Positions 11,038 to 22,853 of a stretch of 64,000 bases of DNA are shown here, in pieces. The notes beneath the pieces were generated by a model, which searched no databases, had not been told where the DNA came from, and saw only the letters and a list, made by a program, of their open reading frames with translations. Each line of letters starts with the position of its first letter. Positions within the stretch are counted from its first letter, which is position 1. Both the position numbers and the translations under genes were made by a program. The DNA comes from Temnothorax longispinosus (lineage: Eukaryota > Arthropoda > Insecta > Hymenoptera > Formicidae), in NCBI RefSeq assembly GCF_030848805.1, contig NC_092361.1, positions 11,909,723 through 11,973,722 on the forward strand, in the 5' to 3' direction.

Positions 11038-11042
11038 TTAAA

Positions 11043-11200
11043 AGTGGAAGCACATAAAATTGCAGGAGCCATAAGCAGAATGCAGAAGCCATATGCGCAT
11101 GCGCTATGGTATCTGTTAGAGCTCTACGGATACCATAGCGCATGCGCATATGGCTTTTGCTTTCTGCTCATGGCTCCTGCAATTTTATGTGCTTTCACCT
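11043..11200. repeat. AAGGTGGAAGCACAT MITE copy
   Basis: Hairpin with inner CATATGCGCATGCGCTATGG and its mirror. It abuts the TTAA hairpin at 10881-11037. Confidence 0.8.
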
Positions 11201-11463
11201 TTATTACTCGTAGGTACTATTACTAGAGTCCTATATTAGTAGAGAGACGCAAACTTTACCCCCACTTTGCTGCCGTCGCCATCTTGTGATCGTACCCCCA
11301 CCTTGCTGCCGTCACTATCTAGCCCATGGTGTTTCTACTTTTATAGCCAGCGCAATCAGTGCTGTTTACTAAAGGAAGTATTTATTCTTAGTTGCAGTTC
11401 AATACCTGTATCGACATTACATCAATTTTTATGTAAGAAGTGAAATAATGAAATGCATCGAAC

Positions 11464-11941
11464 GTGACATTTTTGAATATTGAGAGACTTGTTGCTCGTT
11501 TGAGGTTAGGCTCCTACCAAGTTTTACGCTTTTCAATAATTTTCTTTTGTGCAGGGAGAAAGAGCAAGTTGTTTCACTGTCATATCGGCGAACCTGCTGG
11601 TCCATTTCTGAATATGTGTGAGGTAAATTCAGTTTTTTTATCTCAAATAAATTACAAATATCCGTCGACCCTAGTACTGTTACTTAACCTTGATCTTTCT
11701 GCAGAGCTCCAATTTAAATCTCATCTTTGCTCCATCGTCTAAGGCGGATGAAATACAGTATCTCAAATTCCAGACCAGAATAATGGAAGAAAAATTAAAA
11801 AATCTTCAAGAGGAGTATAACAGTGACTTTGCTACTTTTGAAAAAATGGTTTGTGAGATACACCTAATGAAGCAGGAGCTATACGTTGGCAAGCGCTTGC
11901 TAAAGGTTTTGAGCTATAAAGAAGTTTGTAAAGAGTCTTAG
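11464..11941 (+). CDS. Predicted two-exon coiled-coil protein, 131 aa, unrecognised
   Basis: Exon 1 is 11464-11622 and ends CGTGAG-like before a GTAAAT donor. Exon 2 is 11705-11941 after TTTCTGCAG. Both are phase 0, joining 53 and 78 codons. Exon 1 encodes a short basic N terminus with HCHIGEPAGPFLNM. Exon 2 begins SSNLNLIFAPSS and then forms a charged heptad-like helix (EIQYLKFQTRIMEEKLKNLQ onward), likely a coiled coil, ending in CKES. I do not recognise the protein. It lies inside a TIR element, so it may be an accessory protein or transposase remnant; an unrelated small host gene is also possible. Both splice sites fit consensus, which raises confidence that it is spliced. Confidence 0.45.
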
Positions 11942-12469
11942 TGTTTTGGGCTCGTTCTGACTATAACATAATTATAAACGGACTAATTGTATATTTATAA
12001 TTTATAATGTAATAATACAGTGCCTCGCATTAATATTCGGACATCATAATACTTGAAAAAAATTAATCCGTATATTTATGTAAGAAATGTTGTTCTTTTA
12101 GTAAGTTGAAGCACAAAATGATACCCTACAAAATATTGAACTATTAAAGTTATAATTTAATTCATATGTAGATGTAATTTATACAAAAATATATTTTTGT
12201 TAAATGTCCGAATATATTAATGCAAATCACTATATACATATATAAAATTGTATAATTGTTCTAATTTTGAAATAAATTATTATTTTCACAATATATTCTT
12301 TATTTTATGTAAATTTACATTAGTGGTTTATCAGTCTTAAAATATGTAAAAATAAAAATAAAATAAAAATACCCTGCCAGAGAGCATAATACAAATAATA
12401 TACTCTGCATATAGCCAAAATGCATCTAAACATTAAAAAAAGGGTACGATTAATTTATTAGCAGAAAAT
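11942..12469. other. AT-rich interior of the TIR element
   Basis: This looks like 3' flanking sequence of the small gene: repeated AATAAA-like words (for example 12271-12276) and no frame. About 12020-12200 reads ATTCGGACAT on one side and ATGTCCGAAT on the other, a weak inverted repeat. Confidence 0.4.
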
Positions 12470-12660
12470 TTATTAACAGCAGTAGAAACACATAGTGATC
12501 CATACTTCGCAAACTGTGCTATTTGTATAAGGTTGCCAATTTGGACGGAATTCATTAATAAAATCCATTTTGCACGCCTTTTTGGTTCTTTTGAAAATTT
12601 AAACAATATAAAGCCTTGCTTTTTCTTAACATTACAGCCACTAACTGAACAGTGCCTTAT
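12470..12660 (-). pseudogene. THAP zinc-finger exon of a transposase, frameshifted
   Basis: On the - strand, after a TTTCAG acceptor, the frame reads CSVSGC (C-x4-C), then KKKQGFILFKF and KRRAKWI. After a 1-nt shift it continues NEFRPNWQPYTNSTVCEV. This is the layout of a THAP C2-C-H finger: first cysteine pair, invariant Trp, then a C-x2-H. Here the final His position reads Trp. The frame change and the lost ligand mark it as a relic. It lies at the opposite end and strand from the small coiled-coil gene in the same TIR element. Confidence 0.6.
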
Positions 12661-13041
12661 CTGAAATAGATATAATAAACGAATTATAATAAGAATCCGA
12701 CACGGATGAAAAGATTATGCTGCATATATGGTGCAGGGCACAAATAAGCAACCCACAATGTCAGTAAAGTCCTCTGCAGTTATTTAACAACACAGAAAAG
12801 ATATTTCTACTTACCTTGATCACAAGAAATAATAATATATATGCATTTATAAACTTTAGTCAACACTGTCAGTTGTATAATGCGGGCATTCCCACTCTGC
12901 CGCCGCCGCCATCTTGTGATCGTACGCCCTGCTGTCTATTGGTCTATAATCGACCAATCAGAAGGAGGAACAAGTTTGCGTCTCTCTACTAATATAGGAC
13001 TCTAGAGCATACTAGTTATACTATGATATTATTGGCCCTCG

Positions 13042-13113
13042 TACTGAAAATGTATACGTGACGTAAAATATAGATTTGCAGTACTGACAGTGAATATCGG
13101 AATGCAGCCATGA
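13042..13113. repeat. Partial copy of the GCTGCATTCCGATATTCACT MITE
   Basis: One arm of the MITE seen complete at 13944-14052 and 24808-24916 is present here (GTATACGTGACGTAAAATAT onward to GGAATGCAGCC). Confidence 0.75.
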
Positions 13114-13571
13114 TCGATCCCATGAATCGGACTGCAGCCCTAGTGTGGTATAGGGTATAGTTCGCGCGAACACGAACGACAACTTATCTACGCACACATA
13201 TCGACTACACTCGCGAAAATACCAAATAGTAAATACGCGATTATAGATTATACGAGTCGGGCAGGATGTAATTACGCGAGATGTCATGCTTGAAACGAAC
13301 CCGCCGTGCCTACCGATTAACACTCACGTTTTGTAATTAGTATGTCGAGAACGCGCCGTATTGGAGATTTTAGGTAAGGTTATATCATTTGCGTAATTTC
13401 CTTGCGTGTCAACTCAACGGGTGCGCAATATAAAGAAAATATTGATGTCACGCTAAAATATTTTTCAATAGCGACGAAAAATCTAATTTGTCATACGATC
13501 GAGTGCCTTCGCGATAATAATCGGCAACATGTCTTTCGTGATGCTAAACAAACACAGCAATAAGAAATAAG
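13114..13571 (+). promoter_or_regulatory. Likely promoter and 5' UTR of Merlin
   Basis: This GC-richer, CpG-containing stretch (for example TTCGCGCGAACACGAACG at 13160-13177) lies directly upstream of the Merlin start codon and holds no transposon match or good frame. The transcription start cannot be placed from sequence alone; the position is inferred from context. Confidence 0.4.
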
Positions 13572-16068
13572 ATGTCACCATTCCGAAGGAAAAAGTCAGG
13601 GAGATCCTTCCCTGTCAAAGTCTGCACTTTGGATGCAGAACTCGAATTTAATCTAGAGGTTAGTGGATAAGTGTCACGGTCTTTTATTGAATTGCTATTA
13701 TGTATTTTGTTGCACTGATAATATATCTCGCAAACTGATAAATTTCCTGTGACAGTGGAAATCAACAGGCAGAGACTTATTTGATCTGGTATGCCGTACA
13801 ATAGGACTAAGAGAGACATGGTATTTTGGACTTCAGTATGAAGATGCCAAAGGCTTTATTTCTTGGTTAAAATTAGACAAAAAAGGTGACTGTAATTTAT
13901 GGCTGTTTGTTCAATATCCAGATATAGGATAGATCTAATCTGGGCTGCATTCCGATATTCACTGTCAGCAACTTTTAGTACTGAAAATCTATAGTATACG
14001 TGACGTAAAATATAGATTTGCAGTACTGACAGTGAATATCAGAATGCAGCCCTGGATACTTGGAATTGTATACTCTTTACCATAATAACACCAAACTAAT
14101 TACAGTTCAAGATCAAGGCATTTCACAGCAGTCAATAACATCGTTCATGTTCTTAGCAAAATTTTATCCCGAGGATGTAGCTGAAGAACTTGTACAAGAA
14201 GTCACTCAACATTTGTTCTTCTTGCAAGTGAAACAAGCTATATTGTCTATGGATATTTATTGTCCACCTGAGGCTTCTGTATTACTCGCCTCTTATGCTG
14301 TCCAAGCAAAGGTATTTTTTTGTAAGCTGAACTACATATATATTTAATATATTAATATATTGTTATAAATTAATTAAAGTTAAGAAAGCTAACAATTTAT
14401 ATAAAATATATTTTTAATACGATATATAAATATTGTTTAAATGAGACATATAGGCCAGTCAATAAAGACAATCAATTCACTTTAATTACAAAAGTTTTCA
14501 AATTTTGATGTAATATTGGGTGAGTTGAAATAACAATAAATCTCATTTTGCAACCATCCCCGAGGTCCGGAACATGCTAAACATTGCAAAAAACGTTAAT
14601 TTATTATAACTTTGCGAAAAAAATTGCAAAAGTCCTGCAAACTTAAAGCAATGTCTATTGTAATATTTTCCGCAATGTATTAGATTTGCAACCTATTTCG
14701 AGGCGCGCAACATTGAAATTTTTTATAAAATAACGTATTTAGTCAAATAAGTTGTAATAATTTGCGTAACTAGTAGAGGGTTGCAAATTTATATTTGGAT
14801 AAGGGAAGACATTTGAAGCACTCCGTAAAATTTGCAAAACTTTTGCAATTTTTTCACGCTTGTAAAAAGTGCAAAATAATAATTGTTGCTAATTTTTCAC
14901 TGTTGCGGACCTTGTCCGAGGTTGCAAACTTAACAGCTTGTGACGAAAAATAATCTCAACGTTTGCAACCAATTTGCAAAACTTTTGCAATTTTTTTGAC
15001 AAAATTACGACCAAATAAACAATTGTTCCATCATTGATTAAAAAAATATATATTGCGTGCAACATAGAAGGTTGCAAATTGGCACAACTGTTTGGGGCAA
15101 TTGTAAAAATTATTCTATCGATTTGCAGCACTTTTGCAATTTTTTTCGCAAAGTTATAATAAATTAACATTTTTTTGCAATATATTTAACATGTTCCGGA
15201 CCTCGGAAATGGTTGCAAAATGAGATTTATTGTTATTTCAACTCACCCAATATTCCATCAAAATTTGAAAACTTTTGTAATTAAAGTTAAATTTTCGAAT
15301 TTTAGTGTCTTTATTGACTGGCCTAATATACATATTATAGATTTGTCTCATTTATATATACAGTGTTTCTTATATAAAATAGGATAAAGCACATTTGTAT
15401 CTTATATACGATAACTTTTATTAATACGATTAATAGAATACATTCAAAAAAGTTGAGTAAATATTAGGAACATTCAATACATACATATATTATTAAGTTA
15501 TATATATTTTGGATGATGATATCAGTTGTTTAGATAAAAGATGGATCAAATTCAAAAACATTGTAATATGTCTATTAAATAGAAATCTATTTTTAAAGCT
15601 AACATCTTTGACTTGATCCCCACTTCTGTATATATGAATATTGATCTAAATGTAACATCAAAGAAGTTAGTTTCTTACAAAGGTTAATTATGTTATATTT
15701 ATAATAAAAAAAAATATTGATTTTAATTTTAATTATCAGTATGGTGATTATGATGAAGTTTCATATCGTCCTGGAATGCTGGCCAGTGAAGACTTACTTC
15801 CACAGAGAGTTATAGATCAATATCAAATGACACCAGAAATGTGGGAAGACAGAATAAAAATTTGGTATGCTGATCATCGTGGCATGTCTCGAGATGAAGC
15901 GGAAATGGAATATCTTAAGATTGCTCAGGATCTCGATATGTATGGTGTGAACTATTTTCCTATTAGTGTAGGTATAACATAACCTACATTAAGTGTATCT
16001 TTTTGTCTGAATATTGTTCATTTCTTAGTATAGATTAACTTTAATTTCTATTTTTGAACTTAGTTTTA

Positions 16069-16099
<31 letters not shown>

Positions 16100-19000
16100 C
16101 CTAAGAATTGGAAAAGATTAGGATTAAATAATTGGAATCCAACATGGGGGGCAGGGCTTAGGCCCGGTTTCACCAACGTTATTTAATCTAATTGGTCGAT
16201 TAAACTCACTCTTCGTCTCTTTCTAGGGGGACAGTTAGAAAGAGACGAAGAGTGAGTTTAATCGACCGATTAGATTAAATCACATTGGTGAAACCGGGCC
16301 TTACCCGGCTTACATCATATGATCCAATATGGCTGATGAAACCGCATAATAAATATTTTGTATCGGTAATCTCGCGTAGGTTTTTGATAAATATGCAACT
16401 ATGCAACATATTTGCGAGTTGGCCCGTACAAGTCCCTCTGACAGGAAAATTATAGAGAGGGAGAAAATATTCTGAGCGTAGGTGTGCGGTTTTAATAGTT
16501 CACATCTCGCCACCAGGTGTCATAGCGCCCGATGTTGGTAGCCAATACAAAACAAGAAAATTTATATTAAGATTTTTTGCCTAATACAAGTAATACAGAT
16601 TTATGTTCATTTCTATCAATGGAAATTAACTTAAAATTATATCTCGGTTTAACTCTTACTTTTTATTTTTTTTAACTCTTAGTACTGGAAACAGATAAAA
16701 AGTAAGTTAAATCAAAATTGAAGTTAATCTATATTGACAGAAATAGCAATAAATCTGCGTTACTTGTATTATTATTAAAACAAAAAAAAATGTTAATAAA
16801 ATTCTTAATATAAATTTTCTTGTGTTGTATTATAGAATAAGAAGGAAACAGATCTTTGGCTCGGAGTAACAGCATTAGGATTGAATATTTATGAAAAGGA
16901 GAATAAACTGGCACCGAAGACTACATTTACATGGTCGGAAATTCGTCATATTAGTTTTGATGACAAGAAGTTCATAATTAAGCCTGTGGAGAAAACATCG
17001 CCGAACTTTATGTTCTTCTCGCAGAAAACTCGCATGAACAAACTGGTAAACAAACAGTCAGATGTTGGCAGCTGGGTGAGGGGCTTGATTGCTTTAAAGT
17101 TGAACAAACATAATAGTGACACAGCTGCTCATGTATTATTTGTTAAGATCCTAGACTTGTGTATTGGCAATCACGATCTATTTATGAGGAGGCGCAAACC
17201 GGACTCCATGGAGGTTCAACAAATGAAAGCACAAGCCAAAGAAGAAAAATCCAGGCAAGTAAACGTGTATGCTTTCGTAAAATAGTTTGTTTTTATCTTG
17301 TAAAAGTTCTGTGTTTATGTTCAGAATGTTTGATGAACTTATTAGCCATATTGTTTGATTTTGTAATTAATGTAAATTTATCTTGAATAAATGCCATATA
17401 GTTTGATATTAAAACAGTTTTTATAAAACAGCAAATTGCACTTTCTACAGGTTGCTAACTTAATTGTTACCAGAAAAATTAAATCACTTATTTTTAGCAA
17501 TATAATAATTACAAATATATAAGAAAACATTTTTTAACAATAGATCTAATCCATACTAATTTAATGTACTTTTTTTCTTTCCTTACAGCGATTTGCGACA
17601 TCATTTGCTTGTCAAAATTTAACATGTCTTAAAGGGTTAGATCAGTGTAACTCTTACTCTCTTGATGTTGATAGTTTTCTGATTTAATAACAATTGATTT
17701 AAAATAAAATTAATTTTATAAACTATAAACCTATGAGCAATTACTTGATAATTGCTTAATAGAAAAGTTTATAAAATCGACAACGTATAAAACATCTGCC
17801 CATAAAAGACAGCATTGTATGAAAACGAAATTATTTTAGAAGCTTTTATAGATTGACTGCTTTACCACAAGAATACTCTACAAAAATAATCGTGACTTCA
17901 TTAATCTTTAAACTTTTAATATTGTAAAATTTTGAACATATTGTAAAGCATAGATCCATCAAAATTCATATTCTTTACAAAAAGAAAATGGACTTTTTTA
18001 ATCTTTTATACTGATTTGACTCTTACAATTAATCTTGTATCATATATAGTATTTAAATGTTATTATTAATATACGAGAGTTAAGAGGCTTTGAAAAGTCT
18101 ATAGCATTATGTACCTACATCGTGAATTAAGTGATGATTTTTGTTTCTAATTTGAGCATTGAAAAGAACTTTTTAAAACGCAATTTTTATATTTTTGCTC
18201 ATTTAATCACAATAGTTTTAACAAAATACTTTCTTTTTTTTTTCTTTTTTTTAGTTTCTTTTTCTTTGTCGGCAATTTTAAGAGGTGACAATTCTAGATA
18301 TATTTTATATACGCACATATGTGTATACAAGATAATAACATAATATGTGAGGCTTACTTTTCAAAGATGGGTTCAGCATTCTAAAAAACAATAGAAAAAG
18401 TTCATATGAACCGACTATATTTTGGAGTTAAACAAATTTTCTTTTCTCATGGTTTCCTGTCTTTTCTAAAAGCTCTTATTTGTATACCTTCACTTCATAG
18501 GGGAGGTGCTCAAAATGACTGCCCTACATCTCAATACAAACATATAAATATTTTACAGAATAATAAAAAAAAATCGTATATAAAATATCCAATTTTATTG
18601 TTAATGTTCCGCTCATAAAAAAACCGTGTAAGAAATTTTATTGTTGACATTTTTCCACGATGCTGATTGGTTCTCTCATTGCGTTGACTTCGTGAGCATC
18701 TGTCATCGCATATTTTGACAGTTTTATGTATCAAGGGTTAATAGTGTAATGCCCGATCTACAATAGCTGTAGTAAGCTGTAGTAAGCCTCAAGATGTAAG
18801 AAACTGACCAATCACAGTCGATTATTCTCCTCACATTCGCCTGTAATTGGTCAATTTCTTACGGCTTGAGGCTTACTACAGCTTACTACAGCTATTGTAG
18901 ATCGGGCATAATAGCAATAAGCTAAATAGCGCGCGCGAAGCGCGCGTCTGTGATGTCTAGTATTTATAAATAATCGAAGAAAATTAAATACGCTAGCGTT

Positions 19001-22000
19001 CAGTTTATATCAAATAAATTGTTGGAATACAAAACTCGGAAACAAGGTCGAATTAAATATATATTTATAATTTTTTTGTTTTGTTAATACTTACTAAAAA
19101 ACCAGCTTGGAGTAGAGTTCCGAAAACGGTCTACATCTGATTTCGACGAAACTTTGTAAGAAGCTTTATTTCGGATTAAGATGAAAGCCTTTAAAGGGAA
19201 TTTTGGCGGCTCCTATGACAAAGCCATTTTTTAAGATAAAATGATAAAAAGTATAGGAAGATTTTAACAATTCTACAGGATGTTATAAATTGTTATAAAT
19301 CACCATTATATATTATAAACACTTCTCCCCACTTTACTTTAACGTGATCTTTCTGTTCAAATCAACAATCATATTTTAGGAGTTGTCATGTTGATTCAAA
19401 AGGTTTCCAACTTTTCACGTGAAGTGAGGTTCACCCCACCGCACTCCCTACTCACAGGGCAAAACGATCTATCATTGTACACTTCGGATTTTTAAATTTC
19501 CACGCGAAGCGAGGTCTGTCATTGTACGACTCGGGTTTTCAACTTTCCACGCGAAGCGAGGTCCACACTACACTTTCATATGCAGCAGGACAAAACAAGG
19601 TCCAAGCTAGTACAATTCTAAATAGGTTTCAACTTAACACACGAATCGAGGTCCATCCCTACCCATCCCTGTCACAAGGGGAAGGGCGGTGGCCCCTCCC
19701 CCGCCTACATGTGTATTGTTATATACAAATATCAGCAAATTACTTCCCTTGGCACTGACACAAACTGTTATGTTTCTTAAACTTTTTTGTTAATAACTTT
19801 TTAATAAATAACGAACGACGACTAAAACTTTTAGGAGGTTGCTCAGGAGAGTACTCTTTATAATATATGTCTAGATCAAGGTCACAGAAGGTTAAACTAA
19901 ATAATTATCGAACTTATCATTCTTTTTACTATTTTATCTTAAAAAATGGCTTTCTTGTAGGAGTCGCCAAAATTCGCATGAAAGGCTTTCATTTTAACTC
20001 GAAATGAAGCTTTTTACAAAGTTTTATCGAAATCGGAGGTAGACCGTTTTCGGAACTTTATCCTCGTCCTTCATCCTGTTAAAGTGGGCCTCATATATTA
20101 ATTAAATTACTCTATTATACATAAAATCAGTAAATATCTCTTTTTATTTTTATACATTTTATAAGAGACAATATTTTTATAAACTTTATAAGAGACCATA
20201 GTTTAAGAAAATAGAACTTGCAAATTCTATAGATGTTTGCTTAAGTAAGATACATAAAATAGAAACGAAATACACGAGGTCTGTTCAAAAGATATCTGGA
20301 CTTATTTTGAATTAAACAGTCACCCAGGAATACAGCCTCTCTCAAGCAAGATCTGACATGTTTCGACTTGGTCATAATTGGTCCTCTTAATACTTTATTA
20401 TATTTGATCTCACTCAAAATGACTAAGAAAATAGAACGATAAGAATGAATTAAATTTTGTCTAAAACTAGAAAGAAATATGTTATAGTAACATATGATAT
20501 GATTAAAATAGCTTTTTGATATGGATAAGACCAAATTTTTTAATAATGTAATTACTTTAAAGGATGAATATCTATAAAAAGCGATATTTATTCTGAATGA
20601 TAAAATATTCTATAAAGTGCGTTGTATATAGATAAAATGTAGAAGATTAACAATATTGAGATCTGCTCAAAGATGTAAATTCCTATCATGCAAAATTATG
20701 ACTGAAAATTGGGACATGAATGATAGTGAAGTTTGTCTCTTAACAGCCAAACAGATAGAACCCGTTATCAGTAATCAAAACATTACTCGCGATGAAACAT
20801 GAATTTACGATTATAAATCTTTATTCCTACAATAAAGAAAATTTGAAATAAGTTTGAAATAAAATATAAACGTTGCTCACATAATTTTTTTGGTCAAGAT
20901 AGTATCGTGCTTTGTGAGTTTACTCCAGAAAAAAGCAAACAGTCAACAAAAAACTTGATTAATTTTATCTAGCACATCGGAAGTGACCAGAAAAATAATC
21001 ATGAAGCATGATTAGTAATTTCATTACAATATCATTTGTCATAATCTGCAGAATGTTTCCGTGGAATCTCACATACAAATACAACAATCTCCATGTTCTA
21101 ACTATGCATCGTTCTTCATTAAATAAAATTTAATTGACAATTTAATTTGAAAGGATGAAAAAAGAGTGGAAAAAGATTGATTATAGAAAATGTATATCAG
21201 TATCAGAAATGGTCTGTAATCTTTTACAGAAAGATGCATCTCACTGGTCTTCACAAGACCTTTATTTTTAAGATTAAAATGAAAATTATGATATTCTAAT
21301 GTGAGACATTTATTTCAACAATCAAACGCGACTTGCAACTAATCCAAAAGTAACTGATTCAGGCAACCATCCTGATTCCTGATGTTTTCCAAGATCAAGA
21401 TTGTTAGTGAAGTATAACTTTTTGAAAATAATTACATAATACTCTTTCATAAACTTCTTAAAGAATAAAAAAAATCATTTTATGAATAAGTACATCAAAT
21501 CGCAATGGAATTTCTTTGAGCGGAATTAGTCCACCGTATGGTAAGTTTACTGTTGTAAGTATTACAATCAAAGTCTGGATACTTTTTGAACAGTCCGCTA
21601 TATATTATCGAATATACAAGGAAATAAAATGTACGTTATCTAATCTGATAACTAATCTCAAATTGTATCAAATATTCGATCATCTAAGTCTCTTTTAAAA
21701 ACGTGTCTATAACTTTGCATCTAGGAGGCAGATTGAAAGAAATAAATTAGCACGAGAAAAACAATTAAGAGAAGCGGCAGAAAGGGAAAAGGCTGCAATG
21801 GAACAACGACTTCTGCAATATCAGGAGGAAATACGATTGGCGAATGAAGCTCTTGTAAGATATGAATAGAAAATTATATAATAAAACAGAAACATAAATA
21901 TAAATTAATTTATATATATAGAATGTTTATATTATGTATCCATCTTATAATTTTACGTTATACAGAGAAGATCTGAAGAGACAGCAGATCTTTTAGCTGA

Positions 22001-22853
22001 GAAAAGCCGCGTAGCAGAAGAAGAAGCAATGCTTTTAAGTCAGAAAGCGTCAGAAGCTGAACAAGAGATTACGCGTATACGGCTGAACAACATGAAGACT
22101 GAAGAAGAAAAGGTCCATTTAGAACGGAAGACTAGAGAGGCTGAATTATTAACGGAAAGACTGGTTCAAGAATCGGAACGTAGAGCTGCTGAAGCAGAAA
22201 AGTTGAAGGATGAATTGTTGCGCGCAAGAATCGCTGAGAAAGAAGCTAAAGAAAAGTTATTAGAGTTCCTGAGTAGAAATGCCTACACTGCTACCATAAC
22301 CGTAAGTACAGCTTTAACATTTATTCATAAACAGTGCAATTAGAAAAATGTATACCTATAATATACATATATAATATTTATATAATATATTATAATATTT
22401 ATAATTGTTATATGCAACATTATATATATATATATATATAATAATTTATAAATTATTTGTTTAACTTATCAACAGCCTGTGCCAAATCTATTTCCTTCTA
22501 CGCAAGTGCTTCCATCGGACCTACAAGCAGATCTTCAGACCTTGCAACTAGACGCAGAACCTTTACCACCTGACTTAACATCCTATGATCTAATTGGCGA
22601 TGGAGATGTCGATCAACTTTCGTTAGAGATTGAAAGAGAAAGGAGTGATTATTTGGAGAAGAGTAAACATTTGCAAGAACAACTGCGAGAATTACGTTCC
22701 GAAATTGAAGGTCTAAAAGTCGGTGAAAAGCAGTGCGAATTGGATCAGTTGCACGAGGAACAAGTTCGACTCGGCGAGAATAAATACAGCACGCTGAAAA
22801 AAGTCAAGTCCGGATCCACTAAAGCTAGAGTCGCCTTTTTTGAGGAGTTGTAA
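13572..22853 (+). CDS. Mer: Merlin (neurofibromin-2 orthologue), FERM/ERM tumour suppressor
   Basis: Nine exons join in frame to 603 codons plus stop: 13572-13658, 13756-13885, 14106-14311, 15740-15967, 16836-17045, 17148-17254, 21725-21854, 21966-22301 and 22476-22853. Length fits the family (about 590-640). Residues about 15-310 form the FERM domain (for example TFMFLAKFYPEDVAEELV-like exon 3 and YQMTPEMW at 169-176, the fly 'blue box'). A charged coiled coil follows (about 310-510), then a C-terminal domain ending RVAFFEEL that in Merlin folds back on FERM. Merlin acts at the cell cortex upstream of Hippo/Warts signalling. All introns have GT-AG borders except intron 6 (17255-21724), which starts GCAAGT after CAG, a good GC-AG donor. 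Introns 2, 3 and 6 contain transposons; intron 4 also holds a MITE. The start ATG at 13572 gives MSPFRRKKSGRSF, matching the known N terminus type. Confidence 0.95.
13944..14052. repeat. MITE in Merlin intron 2
   Basis: A 109-bp hairpin with ends GGGCTGCATTCCGATATTCA and its mirror, the same family as 24808-24916. It sits about 50 bp upstream of exon 3. Confidence 0.85.
14453..15327. repeat. 875-bp foldback in Merlin intron 3
   Basis: The ends TAGGCCAGTCAATAAAGACA and its mirror are followed by long arms containing TTTTGCAACCAT and CCGAGGTCCGGA. The interior repeats TTTGCAAAACTTTTGCAATT many times in both orientations. There is no transposase. The frame at 14889-15170 is a palindrome shadow. 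Confidence 0.8.
16161..16302. repeat. Hairpin MITE in Merlin intron 4
   Basis: The ends TAGGCCCGGTTTCACCAA and TTGGTGAAACCGGGCCTTA are followed by mirrored GATTAAACTCACTCTTCGTC. A related arm lies at about 7660-7725. A poly-T tract (16071-16099) precedes it. Confidence 0.85.
16310..16835. other. Remainder of Merlin intron 4
   Basis: AT-rich intron sequence with no recognised element other than a short inverted pair AACTTAAAATTATATC / AAAGTAAGTTAAATC. It ends in the TATTATAG acceptor of exon 5. Confidence 0.5.
18750..18910. repeat. Hairpin MITE in Merlin intron 6
   Basis: The arms begin TGCCCGATCTACAATAGCTG and mirror exactly, with inner TGACCAATCACAGTCG. It resembles, at its centre, the MITE at 54643-54781. 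Confidence 0.85.
19110..20068. repeat. TIR element (about 960 bp) in Merlin intron 6
   Basis: The inverted arms of about 160 bp begin GAGTTCCGAAAACGGTCTAC and mirror at GTAGACCGTTTTCGGAAC. The interior has tandemly similar blocks containing CACGCGAAGCGAGGTC (about 19500-19660). Confidence 0.75.
20272..21600 (+). pseudogene. Degenerate mariner-like transposon in Merlin intron 6
   Basis: The left end GAGGTCTGTTCAAAAGATAT and the right end ATACTTTTTGAACAGTCCGC are imperfect inverted repeats of the mariner type, and TA-rich sequence flanks them. Inside, broken frames recall a mariner transposase, for instance a segment like ITRDET followed by a stop and IYDYK (about 20770-20810), the usual region of a catalytic aspartate. 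Many stops and shifts show that it is dead. Confidence 0.6.

Larger units (their letters stand above)
11226..13002. mobile_element. TIR element with GAGTCCTATATTAGTAGAG ends, flanked by TA
   Basis: The inverted termini GAGTCCTATATTAGTAGAGA at left and the complement at right are flanked by TA on each side. Both ends also carry the motif GCCATCTTGTGATCGTAC in the same orientation (about 11279 and 12909). The element holds a small spliced gene on the + strand (11464-11941) and a broken THAP-finger exon on the - strand (12470-12660). The THAP exon suggests descent from a P-like or other THAP-bearing transposon. No catalytic domain is left. Confidence 0.6.
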
